Under the pieces are notes generated by a model that saw only the letters and a list, made by a program, of their open reading frames with translations, had not been told where the DNA came from and did not search any database. From positions 122,410 through 186,409 of the forward strand of contig JAGFNK010000044.1 in assembly GCA_025769875.1 (NCBI GenBank): a stretch of DNA of 64,000 nt. The letters run 5' to 3'. Origin of the DNA: Russula earlei. Lineage: Eukaryota > Basidiomycota > Agaricomycetes > Russulales > Russulaceae. Shown piece by piece: positions 22,993 through 33,661 of this stretch. The position numbers and the translations under genes are program-made. The number at the start of each line of letters is the position of its first letter. The first letter of the stretch is position 1.

Positions 22993-23814
22993 GAATGATT
23001 CTCAGCACAATCGACATACAGCAAGCCCCACTTAATGGCAACCCTTTTAGCAATAAGGACAGTATTATAGCCTCCCTAAGGACCCTTTAGGATGACTCTA
23101 AGTGCTCTACAATAGGTGCTAACACAATACTAAAGACCCTACAACATGTTATTAGACTAACTCTAATAACCATAGAACAAACTATAAAGCAATACTAAGG
23201 ACCTTAATATAATTATTAGGGTCGACTCTAAGGACCCTAATAGAACTATATAAGGGGCCTTATAAGCAACTCTATTCCTTGAACCAAACTACAAGTCCTC
23301 AAATGACTGGCCCTAAACTAACTAACAGAAAATGAATCAGGTGCTTTGCACATGTACAGAAGAAGTAAACACATGGACAGTAAAGACTCTTACTCATCAG
23401 AAGGAGCCTTCTTACTCAGCAGCTTACTGAGCATGACTGAGCATGCTCAGTGAGCACACTCTGACTTCTTACTCATCTGTCTAGTGTGCTTGATAACAAG
23501 GTCAAGACTTGTTCCCTATTTAGCAATCCCCTTGTAGTATATAAGTGCTCAATAAAGTAATGGACAGTCTTCAAACTGTCCATTTGTTTATGGCACTCTC
23601 TATCCCTGGGATACTCCTTTAAGGACCATCCCCTTGTGACCATTCTGGCCTCTTCCCTGCATACCTGCTCGACTCTACCAGTAACCATACCTCTTTGGTA
23701 TTTGGTACTGCTCTGGACTTTACTTCTTGCCCACGCCATCTTGGACATCTATTGACTCATCTTTGAGCTTATCCCTTCCTCTTGAACTGGATTGTTCAAC
23801 AGTGAGTTCCAACA

Positions 23815-24218
23815 GTATAAATACCATACATGTAGACAAGTATACATATCACTCTACACCCCAATATCACTTGAGCATTAGCACAACCTCTAAGGTGGGT
23901 TGCTTGGCCTGTTAGCTGTGCTCTATGCTGTGCAACATGAGCTTCACACCTTATTCCAGTATTCAGCCCCCAACATGTTTCAAAGACTCTGTCATTCACA
24001 GATACACTTGATGCATTTTCCAGTTTCTATGTCAACAAATATGCTGATCACCATGCCTTCAAGATTGCTTTCTATTACACTACTTTTGATTTGCTTTGAT
24101 GACTTACTTAAATTCCATGCTTAGTACTGTCATTGCTTTTGCCCAGACTTGGCTTGCTTAGGTGTCTTGGTGAAGACCTCTTACTTGCCTTCCTGTGGGC
24201 TTACAACTACTTGATGTG
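23815..24218. other. Unassigned sequence between LTRs
   Basis: About 400 bp of AT-rich DNA starting with GTATAAATACC. No reading frame with a recognisable domain was found. It is probably original host or older repeat sequence flanking the transposon stack. The last five bases (ATGTG) are the left target duplication of the LTR A that follows. Confidence 0.4.
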
Positions 24219-25047
24219 TGTTATGAACCAAGGCCAAGTCCTGGCCAAAGATTGTCCTATTTTACTCAAGAAGAACCTCTCTCACTTTGCATTGCCGACT
24301 CCCTTCCATTTTCTGGGCTATTCCCCCTGCGGTACAAGATATTGCTATTGCAAAGGCACTATAACACGACCAGGCACCAGTTTCCTAATCGGGTAATCAT
24401 CGCGTGGCAGCCACATGGCCACTCAGCCACCATGGACCCGAAACAGCGGCACAAACTCTTAGAAACTGTTGCATAAATCATCTGATGTCATCAAGGCTCC
24501 AATGACATCATGGCTGACTGAGCGACTCCACAGTGACCTCATAGGCTCACTAAGCGCTCCACAGTGACATCATAATGATGTCATTGCTCCACAATGATCA
24601 GTAATGCGCTCAGTAAGCCTGAAAGTTGACACAAGCAAGTTTATGCCTCTGTAGTCCTATTGGATGGTACCAAAGAGTCTAGAATAGTCCCAGTGCTTTG
24701 TAATCGACCCTGTATACTGTATATAAGCCCCAATGAAGCATGGCAGTCGTCAGACTGTCCATTTGTGATACTCTCATCTTCCTGGGTACTCCCCTGCGAC
24801 CGCTCAGTTTAAAGACTCCTCTCGCTTCCAAGGTACTCTTCTACGACCACCTTGTTTAAAGCCCCCTCGTTGCACTGGCTTCTAACCTTCGCCTCTGCCT
24901 CCAGTTACACGTACCAGTCCCCATCTGGTACATCTTAGTCATTTGGCTCGTCCTCTTGTTCAACGCCGCCTACGCCGCGTACCATCTGTTCCGACCTTTG
25001 CCCACCTGCTCCTAAGTCCACACGGATCAGCAGTACGTGTCTTGACA
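24219..25047 (+). repeat. Solo LTR, family A
   Basis: An 829-bp LTR, TGTTATGAACC...GTGTCTTGACA, with exact target duplication ATGTG (24214-24218 and 25048-25052). It contains the perfect palindrome TGACATCAT-A-ATGATGTCA at 24565-24583 and the motif CTCCACAGTGAC repeated around it. Confidence 0.95.
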
Positions 25048-25052
25048 ATGTG

Positions 25053-25278
25053 CTTGACATTTCCTTAATTTGTTTACTTGTCTTAGATACTCTTACACTT
25101 ACTTGACATGATTGACATTGGGCTTAATTTGCTTACTTGTGTCACATATGCTTACAGATTGATGTCTAAGCCCACAAAATAAGCACTTTGAGCAACTTGA
25201 CAGGCTTAACCATGAAATAAGCACATTATTATAAGTTGGCTAAGTTTTCTTCCAGATTTTCCTGATGTGCACCATGGA
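25053..25278. other. Unassigned AT-rich spacer with a diverged short duplication
   Basis: No gene. Two diverged ~45-bp units follow each other, both of the pattern TTGACAT..CTTAATTTG.TTACTTGT (near 25054 and 25110), followed by AT-rich sequence. Confidence 0.4.
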
Positions 25279-26870
25279 CTTACACCTAGATAGAATGTTA
25301 TCTTATCTAGGTAATCCATAGTGATTGCTTATGCATGCAAGTTACTGAGAACATTATCTTATCTAGTATATTCTCACATGCATATGTGCAGCACATCAGG
25401 CCACCACACTCACTCAACAAACATAATAAATCGTATTTCCCATAATCTATAGGATTCAACAATAATATCAATTGGATGCGGCTCCGCGATGTCAGGATTT
25501 TCGGCCATATTACAGACTGTGAGCAAGTATACTTACTACGTAAGACCGTACAAAATGTTATATGGATAAAGCTTTTAGCTGCGATACAGTGTAACCACTA
25601 ACATCCACAGGATTAAAGGTCTGGCATTCCGGTCACCGTTCACTTACGACAACATAAATGCTCGGCTACATTCCATCGGGGTCTCAGGCACTCGCCTTGC
25701 AATAAATTGTATGACGCGTCGAAATTGATTGGGTATCGAGTAAAACTTTACATACTATGTTGACTTGGCAACTCGACGCAATGATCCTATGGCATTATTC
25801 AATATCACACACGACATGAACATAAAGAGACAATGTTTTGCCAACTCACATGAGGTTTCGTCATCTCGTACGATCTTTTGCTCCATGTGCTAACAGGAGC
25901 TCCATTACATTCCGATGTGGAGGCTGAGATTGAGATGCTTTCTCGAATGGTGTCCGACCCTCGTTGTCCTGCGCATTGACATTGGAGCCGTACCGGAGCA
26001 GTAGCCGTACAATGTCAAGCTTTCCCCATGTTGATGCCACATGTAATGCCGTCGATTTACGGTCGGTCAAGGCGTTCGGATCTGCGCGATGCTCGAGAAG
26101 CGCTAGAGCAACATCTGCATGTCCGTTTTGTGATGAGAAATGCAATGCTGTCCAGTTATCTTTCTCCCGGGCATTGGGATCTGCCCCACGCTCGAGAAGT
26201 GTCCGAGCAACATTCGCATGTCCGTTTTGTGACGTCAAATGCAATGCCGTCGCATTGTCTTTCTGTTGGGCATTCGGATCTGCGCCACCCTCCAGAAGCG
26301 CCCTAGCAATATCCAAGTGTCCGTTTTGTGATGCGAAATGCAATGGCATCCAGTTGTCTATCTCTTGGGCATTTGGATCGGCGCCACACTTGAGAAGTGT
26401 CAGAGCAACATCCAGATGTCCATTTTGTGATGCCAAATGCAACGCTGTCCAGTTCTCTATCTCACGGGCGTTTAGATCTGCGCCATGCTCGATAAGCGCC
26501 CTGGCAACATTGACATGTCCGTTTTGTGATGCAAAATGCAATGCATTCCAGTTATCTTTCCCCTGAGCGTTCTGATCTACACCATGCTGGAGAAGCAGGC
26601 GAGCAAAGTTCACATGTCCGTTTTTCGATGCAAAATGCAATGCCGTCAACTTCAAGTGTGTCTGGGAGTTCGGATCTGCGCCACGCTCGAAAAGCACGAG
26701 AGCAACATCCACGTGTCCATGTATGGATGCAAAATGCAACGCCGTCCAGCTATCTATCTCCTGGGCATTCGGGTCTGCGCCACCCTTGAGCAGGGTCCGA
26801 GCAACAACCACATGTCCATTTTGTGATGCCAAATGCAACGCCGTTGCATTATCCTCCTGCTGGGCCTTGG
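25279..26870. repeat. Segmental duplication, copy 1 (3' end of NACHT-ankyrin gene plus downstream DNA)
   Basis: This segment repeats 33662-35247 at high identity, starting at CTTACACCTAGATAGAATG in both. It contains the downstream non-coding DNA (25279-25860) and the last ankyrin repeats. The right end is cut by an LTR B fragment at 26871. In copy 2 the left end abuts an LTR C. Confidence 0.9.
25861..26870 (-). pseudogene. Truncated ankyrin-repeat gene (duplicate 3' end)
   Basis: About 335 residues forming ten 33-residue ankyrin repeats of the TALHLASQNGHVDVARTLLE type and the same C-terminal tail as the gene at 34240 (PPHRNVMELLLAHGAK). Identity to that gene is roughly 95% by eye. The Goodbye and NACHT parts and most repeats are missing, because the open frame runs into an LTR B fragment at 26871, where the first three residues are LTR-derived. 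It is a pseudogene unless it is transcribed from the LTR. Confidence 0.88.
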
Positions 26871-27307
26871 AAGTAAACACATGGACTCATCAGAAGGAGC
26901 CTTCTTACTCAGCAGCTTACTGAGCATGACTGAGCATGCTCAGTAAGCGCACTCCGACTTCTTACTCATCACTCTATGATGCTTGATAACAAGGTTATAA
27001 CTTGTTCCCTATTTAGCAGTTCTCTTGTAGTATATAAGCACTCAATAAAGTAGTGGACAGTCCCCAGACTGTCCATTTGTTTACAGCACTCTCCATCCCT
27101 GGGATACTCCTTTAAGGACCGTCCCCTTGTGACTATCCTGGCCTCTTCTCTGCATGACTGCTCTACTCTCACAGTAACAGTGCCTCTCTGGTATTTGTTA
27201 CTACTCTGGACTCTACTCCTTGCCCACATGGTCTTGGATGTCTATCGACTCGTCTTCGAGCTTATCCCTTGCTCTTGAACTGGATAGTTCAACAGTGAGT
27301 CTTGACA
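26871..27307 (+). repeat. LTR B fragment (3' part)
   Basis: The last ~437 bp of a B-type LTR, from AAGTAAACACATGGA to GTCTTGACA. It joins directly to truncated ankyrin coding sequence on the left, a deletion or recombination junction. Confidence 0.85.
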
Positions 27308-27448
27308 GAACTGGTCCCCATTGAACCCCTGAACCAAGTCACTGTCATGAACCATTTCCTGGAGAGGGCCCTTGAAGGACCCTTCCTTATGAGAGGAAAC
27401 CCAGCCTCTATGGTGTCACCCTGTTCACATGGCAAAAGGGGTGAGTAG

Positions 27449-27928
27449 TGTTGAGATCTGCACTGCCCAGAGTCTCAGGTGTGTTGTGATGTGATCACAA
27501 CTCGGATGCGCTGACGCGTCGGATCATCCGGACCGGGCATCACCGGCTCAGCTCATACGCTGCAGCACGCGTTAGTTACATTGATAGAGTGATTTAGGAC
27601 AATCGGTAGCTACTTACAACTGATCCTCGGACTTACTTAGTGATCCGTGATGGTAGTTAACTGTACTGCATCTAGTGGCAGTCTCAGGTACTTAAGAACG
27701 CCACAAAGTACGTAGATCACTTCAGTTTTGTGTCAACCAAACTGAAGTGAGTATTTACACTATGACATCTTATCTCACAGTACTAACGACGCCTTGTAGC
27801 TATTGTCTGATAGGTACATTATTTATATCAGTTTTGTGTCAACCAAACTGAACTATTGTCTGATAGATCTGCCTGCGATCTTATCATCTGCTGCTATCTA
27901 ATCACACATACTGCGTCTATTTTCAACA
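27449..27928 (+). repeat. 5' LTR of copia element
   Basis: 480 bp, TGTTGAGATC...TTTCAACA. It contains two copies of an inverted repeat with the same loop, AGTTT-TGTGTCAACC-AAACT (27719-27748 with a longer stem, and 27828-27851), and the word CTATTGTCTGATAG twice. Confidence 0.95.
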
Positions 27929-27940
27929 GGTTATGGGCCC
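27929..27940 (+). promoter_or_regulatory. Copia primer-binding site (half-tRNA initiator Met type)
   Basis: GGTTATGGGCCC starts directly after the 5' LTR. It is complementary to the anticodon stem-loop side of initiator methionine tRNA (the ..GGGCCCAUAACC.. segment), as in Drosophila copia, which primes from a cleaved tRNA half. Confidence 0.75.
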
Positions 27941-28169
27941 TGCCCATATCTAAAATCCACAGAGATCACCACACACGTTTATTCCTATAACACCTCCCTT
28001 CCCCACAAACCTCTGTTATCAGACGACATCTTACTCCCTTGGCCCCTGGAACCAAAGGATTGACACGCGCGCAGTTACATCACGTGTCAAAGATACTGAT
28101 TTGATCTCTAATTGATCCGGCTACAATTGCTCCGCTGGTCCAGATTGGCAATTCACCTCATTACATCAT

Positions 28170-29534
28170 ATGGCACCCACATTCACTATCCCCTCAGGAA
28201 TGCCCCTGGAGATCTTAGATTCATCAAATTGGACTACTTGGTCATTTCGCTTCGAGGCCATTACCCGAATGAATGGTTTCCGGCGTCATCTTATCGATAC
28301 AAAGCCCTCTGGAGATAGCACTTGGGACGTTGAAGAAGACATACTGTTAGGCGTCTTCCAGCTTCATCTCCAGAAAGATATATACGCAGAGATAAGCGAT
28401 AACACCAAGTTCAACACCTGTAAACTCAAGTGGGAACAACTTAAGACTACTTGCATTGGCGTTGGATCTATGTCCCTACATAACTCTTGGACCGCCTTCA
28501 CGCGCTTTGATCTAGATGACACCAGCCCAATGTTCCCACAACTACAGAAATTGAATGATACTAGGATCAATCTTCAGAACAATGACATGCCCATCACCGA
28601 TCTCCAATTCAGTCTCACTCTAATTCAGTCACTTCCCAGCCCTTACTCTGGTCTTACGCAAGCTATCCTCGGCTCTAATCTTCCAAACAAGCTTTCCCCG
28701 AAAGCCATTCAGGAACACATTCTCAATGAAGAGAGTCGTCGGGCCAGCTCCTCCGCTTCCCTTAACAAAATTGCTCCAGTCAAAAAACAGGACGATAAAA
28801 ACAAAATAAAATGTTATTATTGCAACAAAGCTGGTCACAAGAGTCCTGAGTGCCGGAAGAAGAAAAAGGATGAGGAGGAGAAGGCGAAGAAAAAGAGGGA
28901 GTCTGGCGCGGACACTAACAGAAAGGTCAACGTGCACATAGTAGAGACTACTGCTACAATTACGGAGATCTCGGATGATGAAAATGACATTCGCATTTCC
29001 CTTTACTCGGCGACCAGATCGCGCTGGATGATTGACTCAGGAGCCACCCATCACATCAGTCCGTTCCGGACCGACTTCATCACTTACGCTCCGGCCACCG
29101 GATCAGTTAACCTCGGTGGTCATGCTATCATCAAGCAGATTGGGACCGGATCTGTATCCGTCCTACTGTCTGGAGGCATTGGGAAGTTTCCATTAACCCT
29201 CATCGATGTCATGCATGTTCCGGAAGCTGACACGCGCTACTTCTCAGTCAGCGCGTTGCTCCAAAGGGGGGGACATATCACTTTTACTCAGAACGCGTGC
29301 CAAATCTACTACAAAGATCGGAAAGTCGCGCAAGGATACCTGGAGAATAACCTATTCTATATTGACTTTTCATCTCCGGCCCTACACGCGCAGGTGGGGG
29401 TGCTACCGCTTAACATCTGGCATCAGCGCATGGGACATATGTCCTCACGCGCGCTAATCAAATACGCTCATTCCGTCAAGGGAATCTCGCTTAGTTCAGC
29501 GGATCAGCGATCAGTCACCTTGCCCCGGGTGTGA
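28170..29534 (+). CDS. Copia gag-protease (5' part of the polyprotein)
   Basis: 454 residues from the ATG at 28170. The copia gag domain spans about residues 1-190. A CCHC zinc knuckle CYYCNKAGHKSPEC lies near residue 215, followed by a Lys/Glu-rich stretch. The aspartic protease core MIDSGATHHIS lies near residue 290. The pre-integrase region with IWHQRMGHMSSRAL follows. A one-base insertion near 29515 moves the rest of the integrase finger (CPGCELGKQMRLP) to another frame, so the frame ends at 29534. In an intact element Gag and Pol form one polyprotein. Confidence 0.9.
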   Translation: MAPTFTIPSGMPLEILDSSNWTTWSFRFEAITRMNGFRRHLIDTKPSGDSTWDVEEDILLGVFQLHLQKDIYAEISDNTKFNTCKLKWEQLKTTCIGVGSMSLHNSWTAFTRFDLDDTSPMFPQLQKLNDTRINLQNNDMPITDLQFSLTLIQSLPSPYSGLTQAILGSNLPNKLSPKAIQEHILNEESRRASSSASLNKIAPVKKQDDKNKIKCYYCNKAGHKSPECRKKKKDEEEKAKKKRESGADTNRKVNVHIVETTATITEISDDENDIRISLYSATRSRWMIDSGATHHISPFRTDFITYAPATGSVNLGGHAIIKQIGTGSVSVLLSGGIGKFPLTLIDVMHVPEADTRYFSVSALLQRGGHITFTQNACQIYYKDRKVAQGYLENNLFYIDFSSPALHAQVGVLPLNIWHQRMGHMSSRALIKYAHSVKGISLSSADQRSVTLPRV

Positions 29535-30175
29535 ACTCGGCAAACAGATGCGACTTCCTTTCCTGGCTTTGCCTAAGCGATCGGATCGGTGTCTACAGAT
29601 CGTGCATACTGACTTAGCCAGGTCCGATGCAGACCCAGTCGATCCGAGGTGCAACTTATTGGGCAATGTTTATCAACGACTACTCCCGTTATGGGGTAGT
29701 GTACTTCCTCAAAAGTAAAGATCAGTGTGCTGATGCGTTCAAAAAATATCTCACGTGGTCAGAAAACCAGACCAATGATAAGATCAAAGCACTACACTCG
29801 GATCGCGGAGGGGAGTACTTGTCCGGTACCCTCAGATCGGTCTTAGATCAAAAGGGAATTGAGCATAGATTGACAATGCCAGGGTCACCACAGCAGAATG
29901 GCGTAGCGGAGAGATGGAACCGGACCCTCGAAGACAAGATGCGCGCTATGCTACACGGCGCCGGTCTTACTCTGGGTTTCTGGGAGCTTGCTACTGACGC
30001 AGCAGTCCATATCTACAATCGCACTCCTACACACGTTCTCCGGTGGAACACACCTCACTCAGTCTGGACGGACGGACAAGTTCCGGACGTTTCCTATTTC
30101 CGCGTCTTTGGATGTAAGGCGTATGTACACACGCCTGCTAACAAATGAAAGAAGCTCAATCCGAGATCGGTCGAG
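29535..30175 (+). pseudogene. Copia integrase, broken
   Basis: The catalytic core is read in the frame 29627-30148. It has an Asp in FINDYSRYG, LHSDRGGEYLSG with the second Asp, and QQNGVAERWNRTLED with the Glu. A frameshift near 29620 separates it from the zinc-finger end (VHTDLA...). An in-frame TGA at 30146-30148 separates it from the next frame. All three catalytic residues are visible, so the lesions are recent. Confidence 0.85.
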
Positions 30176-32221
30176 ATGATTTTTGTTGGGTACGAGTCTG
30201 GATCTAAGGGCTACCGACTCTGGAATCAATCCACCCGAAAGCTGTTCTTATCACGCGATGTCACTTTCGATGAGCGCATACTGCCTGCTAGGGGAGACCT
30301 TACTGACACTCCTCCTCCTGCACAACCCTTGGTCTTCACGGGACCGGTTTCTTTCACTGCCCCACTTCCGCACGAACCGGATGGCTGTGGACTTAGTCCT
30401 GCGCCTCCGGAAACCCCACTAGATCCCAATACACCTAATTCACTTTACCTTACCCCTCCCACTCAGCCCTTTCCACATACTCCGCCATGCCGCGTTCAGC
30501 CTGTGCGCCAAGTCCACTTGCGCCAGCCTCACTCAGCATTGCCGGGACCATCCTTTGGTCCACCGCGTCCACCCTCACCTAGGCGTCTTCGCCCTAACCC
30601 ACGTTCTAATCCTAGATTTCTCACTTCTAACGCAAATGCGGGGGGGCGCCTATTGCATACGGCACTATTAGCGACGGCAGAGGCGATCACTCCGGCTACG
30701 TTTCGGGAAGCGATGTCCTCGGACTCCGCCGATCAATGGAGAACCGCGTGTCAATATGAAATTGATGCACTCGCTAAGAATGGTACCTGGGAGCTTGTAG
30801 ATCTGCCGCCGGGCCGCAAGGCCGTGCGATCTCGATGGGTGTTTGCACGCAAATCTGATGGTAGATTTCGCGCGCGTTTAGTCGCAAAGGGGTTCACCCA
30901 AGTGGAGGGGATTGATTATGATGAAACTTTCTCACCAGTTGCCAGATTTGAGTCTTTGAGACTGCTCCTAGCGTTGGCCGCGCTAGAGGATTGGGAGATC
31001 CATCAAATGGACATCAAGTCGGCGTTCCTTAATGGCACACTGGAGGAAGAGATCTACATGGAGCAACCACAAGGTTTCATCACTCTGGAACAAAAAGACA
31101 AAGTCTGTCGGTTAAGGAAGGCTCTCTACGGCCTCAAACAAGCCTCGCGCGCATGGAACTTACAGTTTCATGGAGTTCTCACTGGGCTCGGCTTCATGCG
31201 CACGCACTCAGATGCTGGGGTTTATCATCGCCAAGATGCGGGGGGAACCATAATCATTATCCTCTATGTCGATGATGTCACCATCTTAGGCGATTCACTC
31301 CCACTGATTGCAGACATTAAGAATTCATTGTCCACGCGCTATGAAATGACTGATCTAGGCGAGATCGACTCCTATCTTGGGATTCGTGTCACGCGTGATC
31401 GCTCGGCTAAGCGGCTAGACATTGATCAATCTAGGTACATCTCGGAGATTGTCAATCGCTTCGGGATGGCGGATTCCAATCCGGTTCGCACTCCGCTGCC
31501 CTCTGGGGCAGATGTCCACTTGGTCAAGCACTCCGGGGAGGCAACGCCTGATGAAATAAAGCATTTTCAACGCATCATTGGCAGCCTTCTCTATGTGCAG
31601 ATCGGGACACGACCAGATATATCATTTGCAGTCTCTCGACTTGCCCAATACTCATCCAATCCCTCATCGCATCATCTACGCCTTGCCAAATACGTACTAT
31701 CTTATCTTAACAGCACTTCAGATCTAAAGCTGCGTTATGATGGCACACGCGATACCGGATTACACGGGTACTCCGACTCTAGCCTCGGAGACAATGCAGA
31801 TGACTACTGTTCCACCTCAGGCTATGTCTTCCTACTTTCCAGCGCTGCGATCTCCTGGACCTCACGCAAACAGAAGACTGTTGCCCAAAGTACCACTCAA
31901 GCCAAATATATGGCCTTAGCTGATGCAGCTAATCAAGCCGCGTGGTATCGGAGCTTCTTCTCCGAGATTGGCTATCAGATCTCCGATCCGATTCCGCTTC
32001 ATGGTGATAACAAAGGCACCGTTGACCTCGCGCTCAACCCAGTCACCGGAAGACGGTCGAAGCATATCCCTATCAAGCATCACGCCATCCGCCAATACAT
32101 TGAGGACGGACTGATCGTACTTATCTGTACTCCCACAGGAGAGATGCTTGCAGATGGTCTCACCAAGCCGCATACTCATGCGCTGCTCCAGACCTTCGTC
32201 AATGGGTTGGGTCTTAATTGA
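30176..32221 (+). CDS. Copia reverse transcriptase-RNase H
   Basis: 681 residues, open throughout. The integrase C-terminal region (FVGYESGSKGYRLW) is followed by a Pro-rich linker, then the reverse transcriptase with SRWVFARKSDG, AFLNGTLEEEIYMEQP, LYGLKQASRAW and the catalytic box LYVDDVTIL near residue 360. RNase H ends with GLHGYSDSSLGD, ISWTSRKQKTVAQST and ADGLTKP. It belongs to the upstream polyprotein, and the start methionine at 30176 is internal. The polypurine tract follows at 32248-32254. Confidence 0.92.
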   Translation: MIFVGYESGSKGYRLWNQSTRKLFLSRDVTFDERILPARGDLTDTPPPAQPLVFTGPVSFTAPLPHEPDGCGLSPAPPETPLDPNTPNSLYLTPPTQPFPHTPPCRVQPVRQVHLRQPHSALPGPSFGPPRPPSPRRLRPNPRSNPRFLTSNANAGGRLLHTALLATAEAITPATFREAMSSDSADQWRTACQYEIDALAKNGTWELVDLPPGRKAVRSRWVFARKSDGRFRARLVAKGFTQVEGIDYDETFSPVARFESLRLLLALAALEDWEIHQMDIKSAFLNGTLEEEIYMEQPQGFITLEQKDKVCRLRKALYGLKQASRAWNLQFHGVLTGLGFMRTHSDAGVYHRQDAGGTIIIILYVDDVTILGDSLPLIADIKNSLSTRYEMTDLGEIDSYLGIRVTRDRSAKRLDIDQSRYISEIVNRFGMADSNPVRTPLPSGADVHLVKHSGEATPDEIKHFQRIIGSLLYVQIGTRPDISFAVSRLAQYSSNPSSHHLRLAKYVLSYLNSTSDLKLRYDGTRDTGLHGYSDSSLGDNADDYCSTSGYVFLLSSAAISWTSRKQKTVAQSTTQAKYMALADAANQAAWYRSFFSEIGYQISDPIPLHGDNKGTVDLALNPVTGRRSKHIPIKHHAIRQYIEDGLIVLICTPTGEMLADGLTKPHTHALLQTFVNGLGLN

Positions 32222-32247
32222 TCTAATCTACCGACTGCCTTAATCAT

Positions 32248-32254
32248 GGGGGGA
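32248..32254 (+). other. Polypurine tract of copia element
   Basis: GGGGGGA lies immediately before the 3' LTR start (TGTTGAGATC at 32255). Confidence 0.7.
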
Positions 32255-32734
32255 TGTTGAGATCTGCACTGCCCAGAGTCTCAGGTGTGTTGTGATGTGA
32301 TCACAACTCGGATGCGCTGACGCGTCGGATCACCCGGACCAGGCATCACCAGCTCAGCTCTTACGCTGCAGCACGCGTTAGTTACATTGATAGAGTGATT
32401 TAGGACAATTGGTAGCTACTTACAACTGATCCTCGGACTTACTTAGTGATCCGTGATGGTAGTTAACTGTACTGCATCTAGTGGCGGTCTCAGGTACTTA
32501 AGAACGCCACAAAGTACGTAGATCACTTCAGTTTTGTGTCAACCAAACTGAAGTGAGTATTTACACTATGACATCTTATCTCACAGTACTAACGACGCCT
32601 TGTAGCTATTGTCTGATAGGTACATTATTTATATCAGTTTTGTGTCAACCAAACTGAACTATTGTCTGATAGATCTGCCTGCGATCTTATCATCTGCTGC
32701 TATCTAATCACACATACTGCGTCTATTTTCAACA
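32255..32734 (+). repeat. 3' LTR of copia element
   Basis: 480 bp, nearly identical to the 5' LTR, ending TTTCAACA. The target duplication AGTAG follows. Confidence 0.95.
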
Positions 32735-33661
32735 AGTAGAGGTGTCCACAATATCACATGTGCATTGTCATGCAAGCGATTCTTGGCACAATTGACATAC
32801 AGCAAGCCCCACTTAATGGCAACCCTTTTAGCAATAAAAGACAGTATTATAGCCTCCCTAAGGACCCTTTAGGACGACTCTAAGTGCTCTACAATAGGCA
32901 CTAACACAATAACTAAAGACCCTACAACATGTTATTAGACTAACTCTAATAACTATAGAATGAACTATAAGGCAATACTAAGGACCTTAATAGAAGTATT
33001 AGGGTCGACTCTAAGGACCCTAATAGAACTATATAAGGGGCCTTATAAGCAACTCTATTCCCTGAACCAAAACTACAAGTCCTCCAATGACTGGCCCTAA
33101 ACTAACTAACAGCAAATGAATTGGGTGCTTCGCACATGTACTAAAGCAGTGAACACATGAACAGTAAAGGCTCTTACTCATCAAGAGAAGCCTTCTTACT
33201 CAGCAGCTTACTGAGCATGACTGAGCATGCTCAGTAAGCATACTCCAACTTCTTACTCATCCATCTATTGTGCTTGATAACAAGGTTATGACTTGTTCCC
33301 TATTTAGCAGTTCTCTTGTAGTATATAAGCGCTCAATAAAGTAGTGGACAGTCTTCAGACTGTCCATTTGTTTACAGCACTCTCCATCCCTGGGATACTC
33401 CTTTAAGGACCATCCCCTTGTGACCATTCTGGCTTCTTCCCTGCATACCTGCTCAACTCTACCAGTAACTATACCTCTTTGGTATTTGGTACTGCTTTGG
33501 ACTCTACTTCTTGCCCACGCTGTCTTAGACGTCTATCGACTCATCTTCAAGCTTACCCCTTGCTCTTGAACTGGATAGTTCAATAGTGAGTCTTGACAGT
33601 CACAGGGACTTGGCCCCACTGAACCCTGAGCTAATGCTCCAATGGCCATGACACCATAACA

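Larger units (their letters stand above)
14226..23814 (+). repeat. 3' LTR of Ty3 element B (older B2 type), split in three
   Basis: The LTR is read in three pieces: 14226-14338, 22127-22164 and 22993-23814. The first gap holds a complete family C element (14339-22126, target duplication GGTGT). The second holds a solo LTR A (22165-22992, duplication GAATG). Each junction is exact. Sequence details (for example GGCAACCCTTTTAGCAATA and AGTGAGTTCCAACA at the end) place it with the B LTR at 27343-33598 and apart from the three younger B1 copies. Confidence 0.88.
27449..32734 (+). mobile_element. Complete Ty1/copia retrotransposon
   Basis: A 5,286-bp element with 480-bp LTRs (27449-27928 and 32255-32734) and an exact 5-bp target duplication AGTAG (27444-27448, 32735-32739). 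I count six differences between the LTRs (about 1.3%), so the insertion is recent. Gag, protease, integrase, reverse transcriptase and RNase H are in copia order. The coding frame is broken by two frameshifts and one TGA, so this copy is probably not autonomous. The priming site resembles that of Drosophila copia. Confidence 0.95.
27343..33598 (+). repeat. Solo LTR, family B (B2), carrying a copia element
   Basis: The two LTR parts are 27343-27448 and 32735-33598, with exact target duplication GTCAC (27338-27342 and 33599-33603). The copia element at 27449-32734 inserted after this LTR was in place, shown by its own duplication AGTAG. Confidence 0.92.
27308..33661 (+). repeat. LTR C remnant, split by LTR B
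   Basis: Only 27308-27342 and 33599-33661 belong to this LTR C 3' end (CATTGAACCCCTGAACCAAGTCAC, then the end GACACCATAACA). The solo LTR B with its internal copia lies between. The 5' part was lost. Confidence 0.75.
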
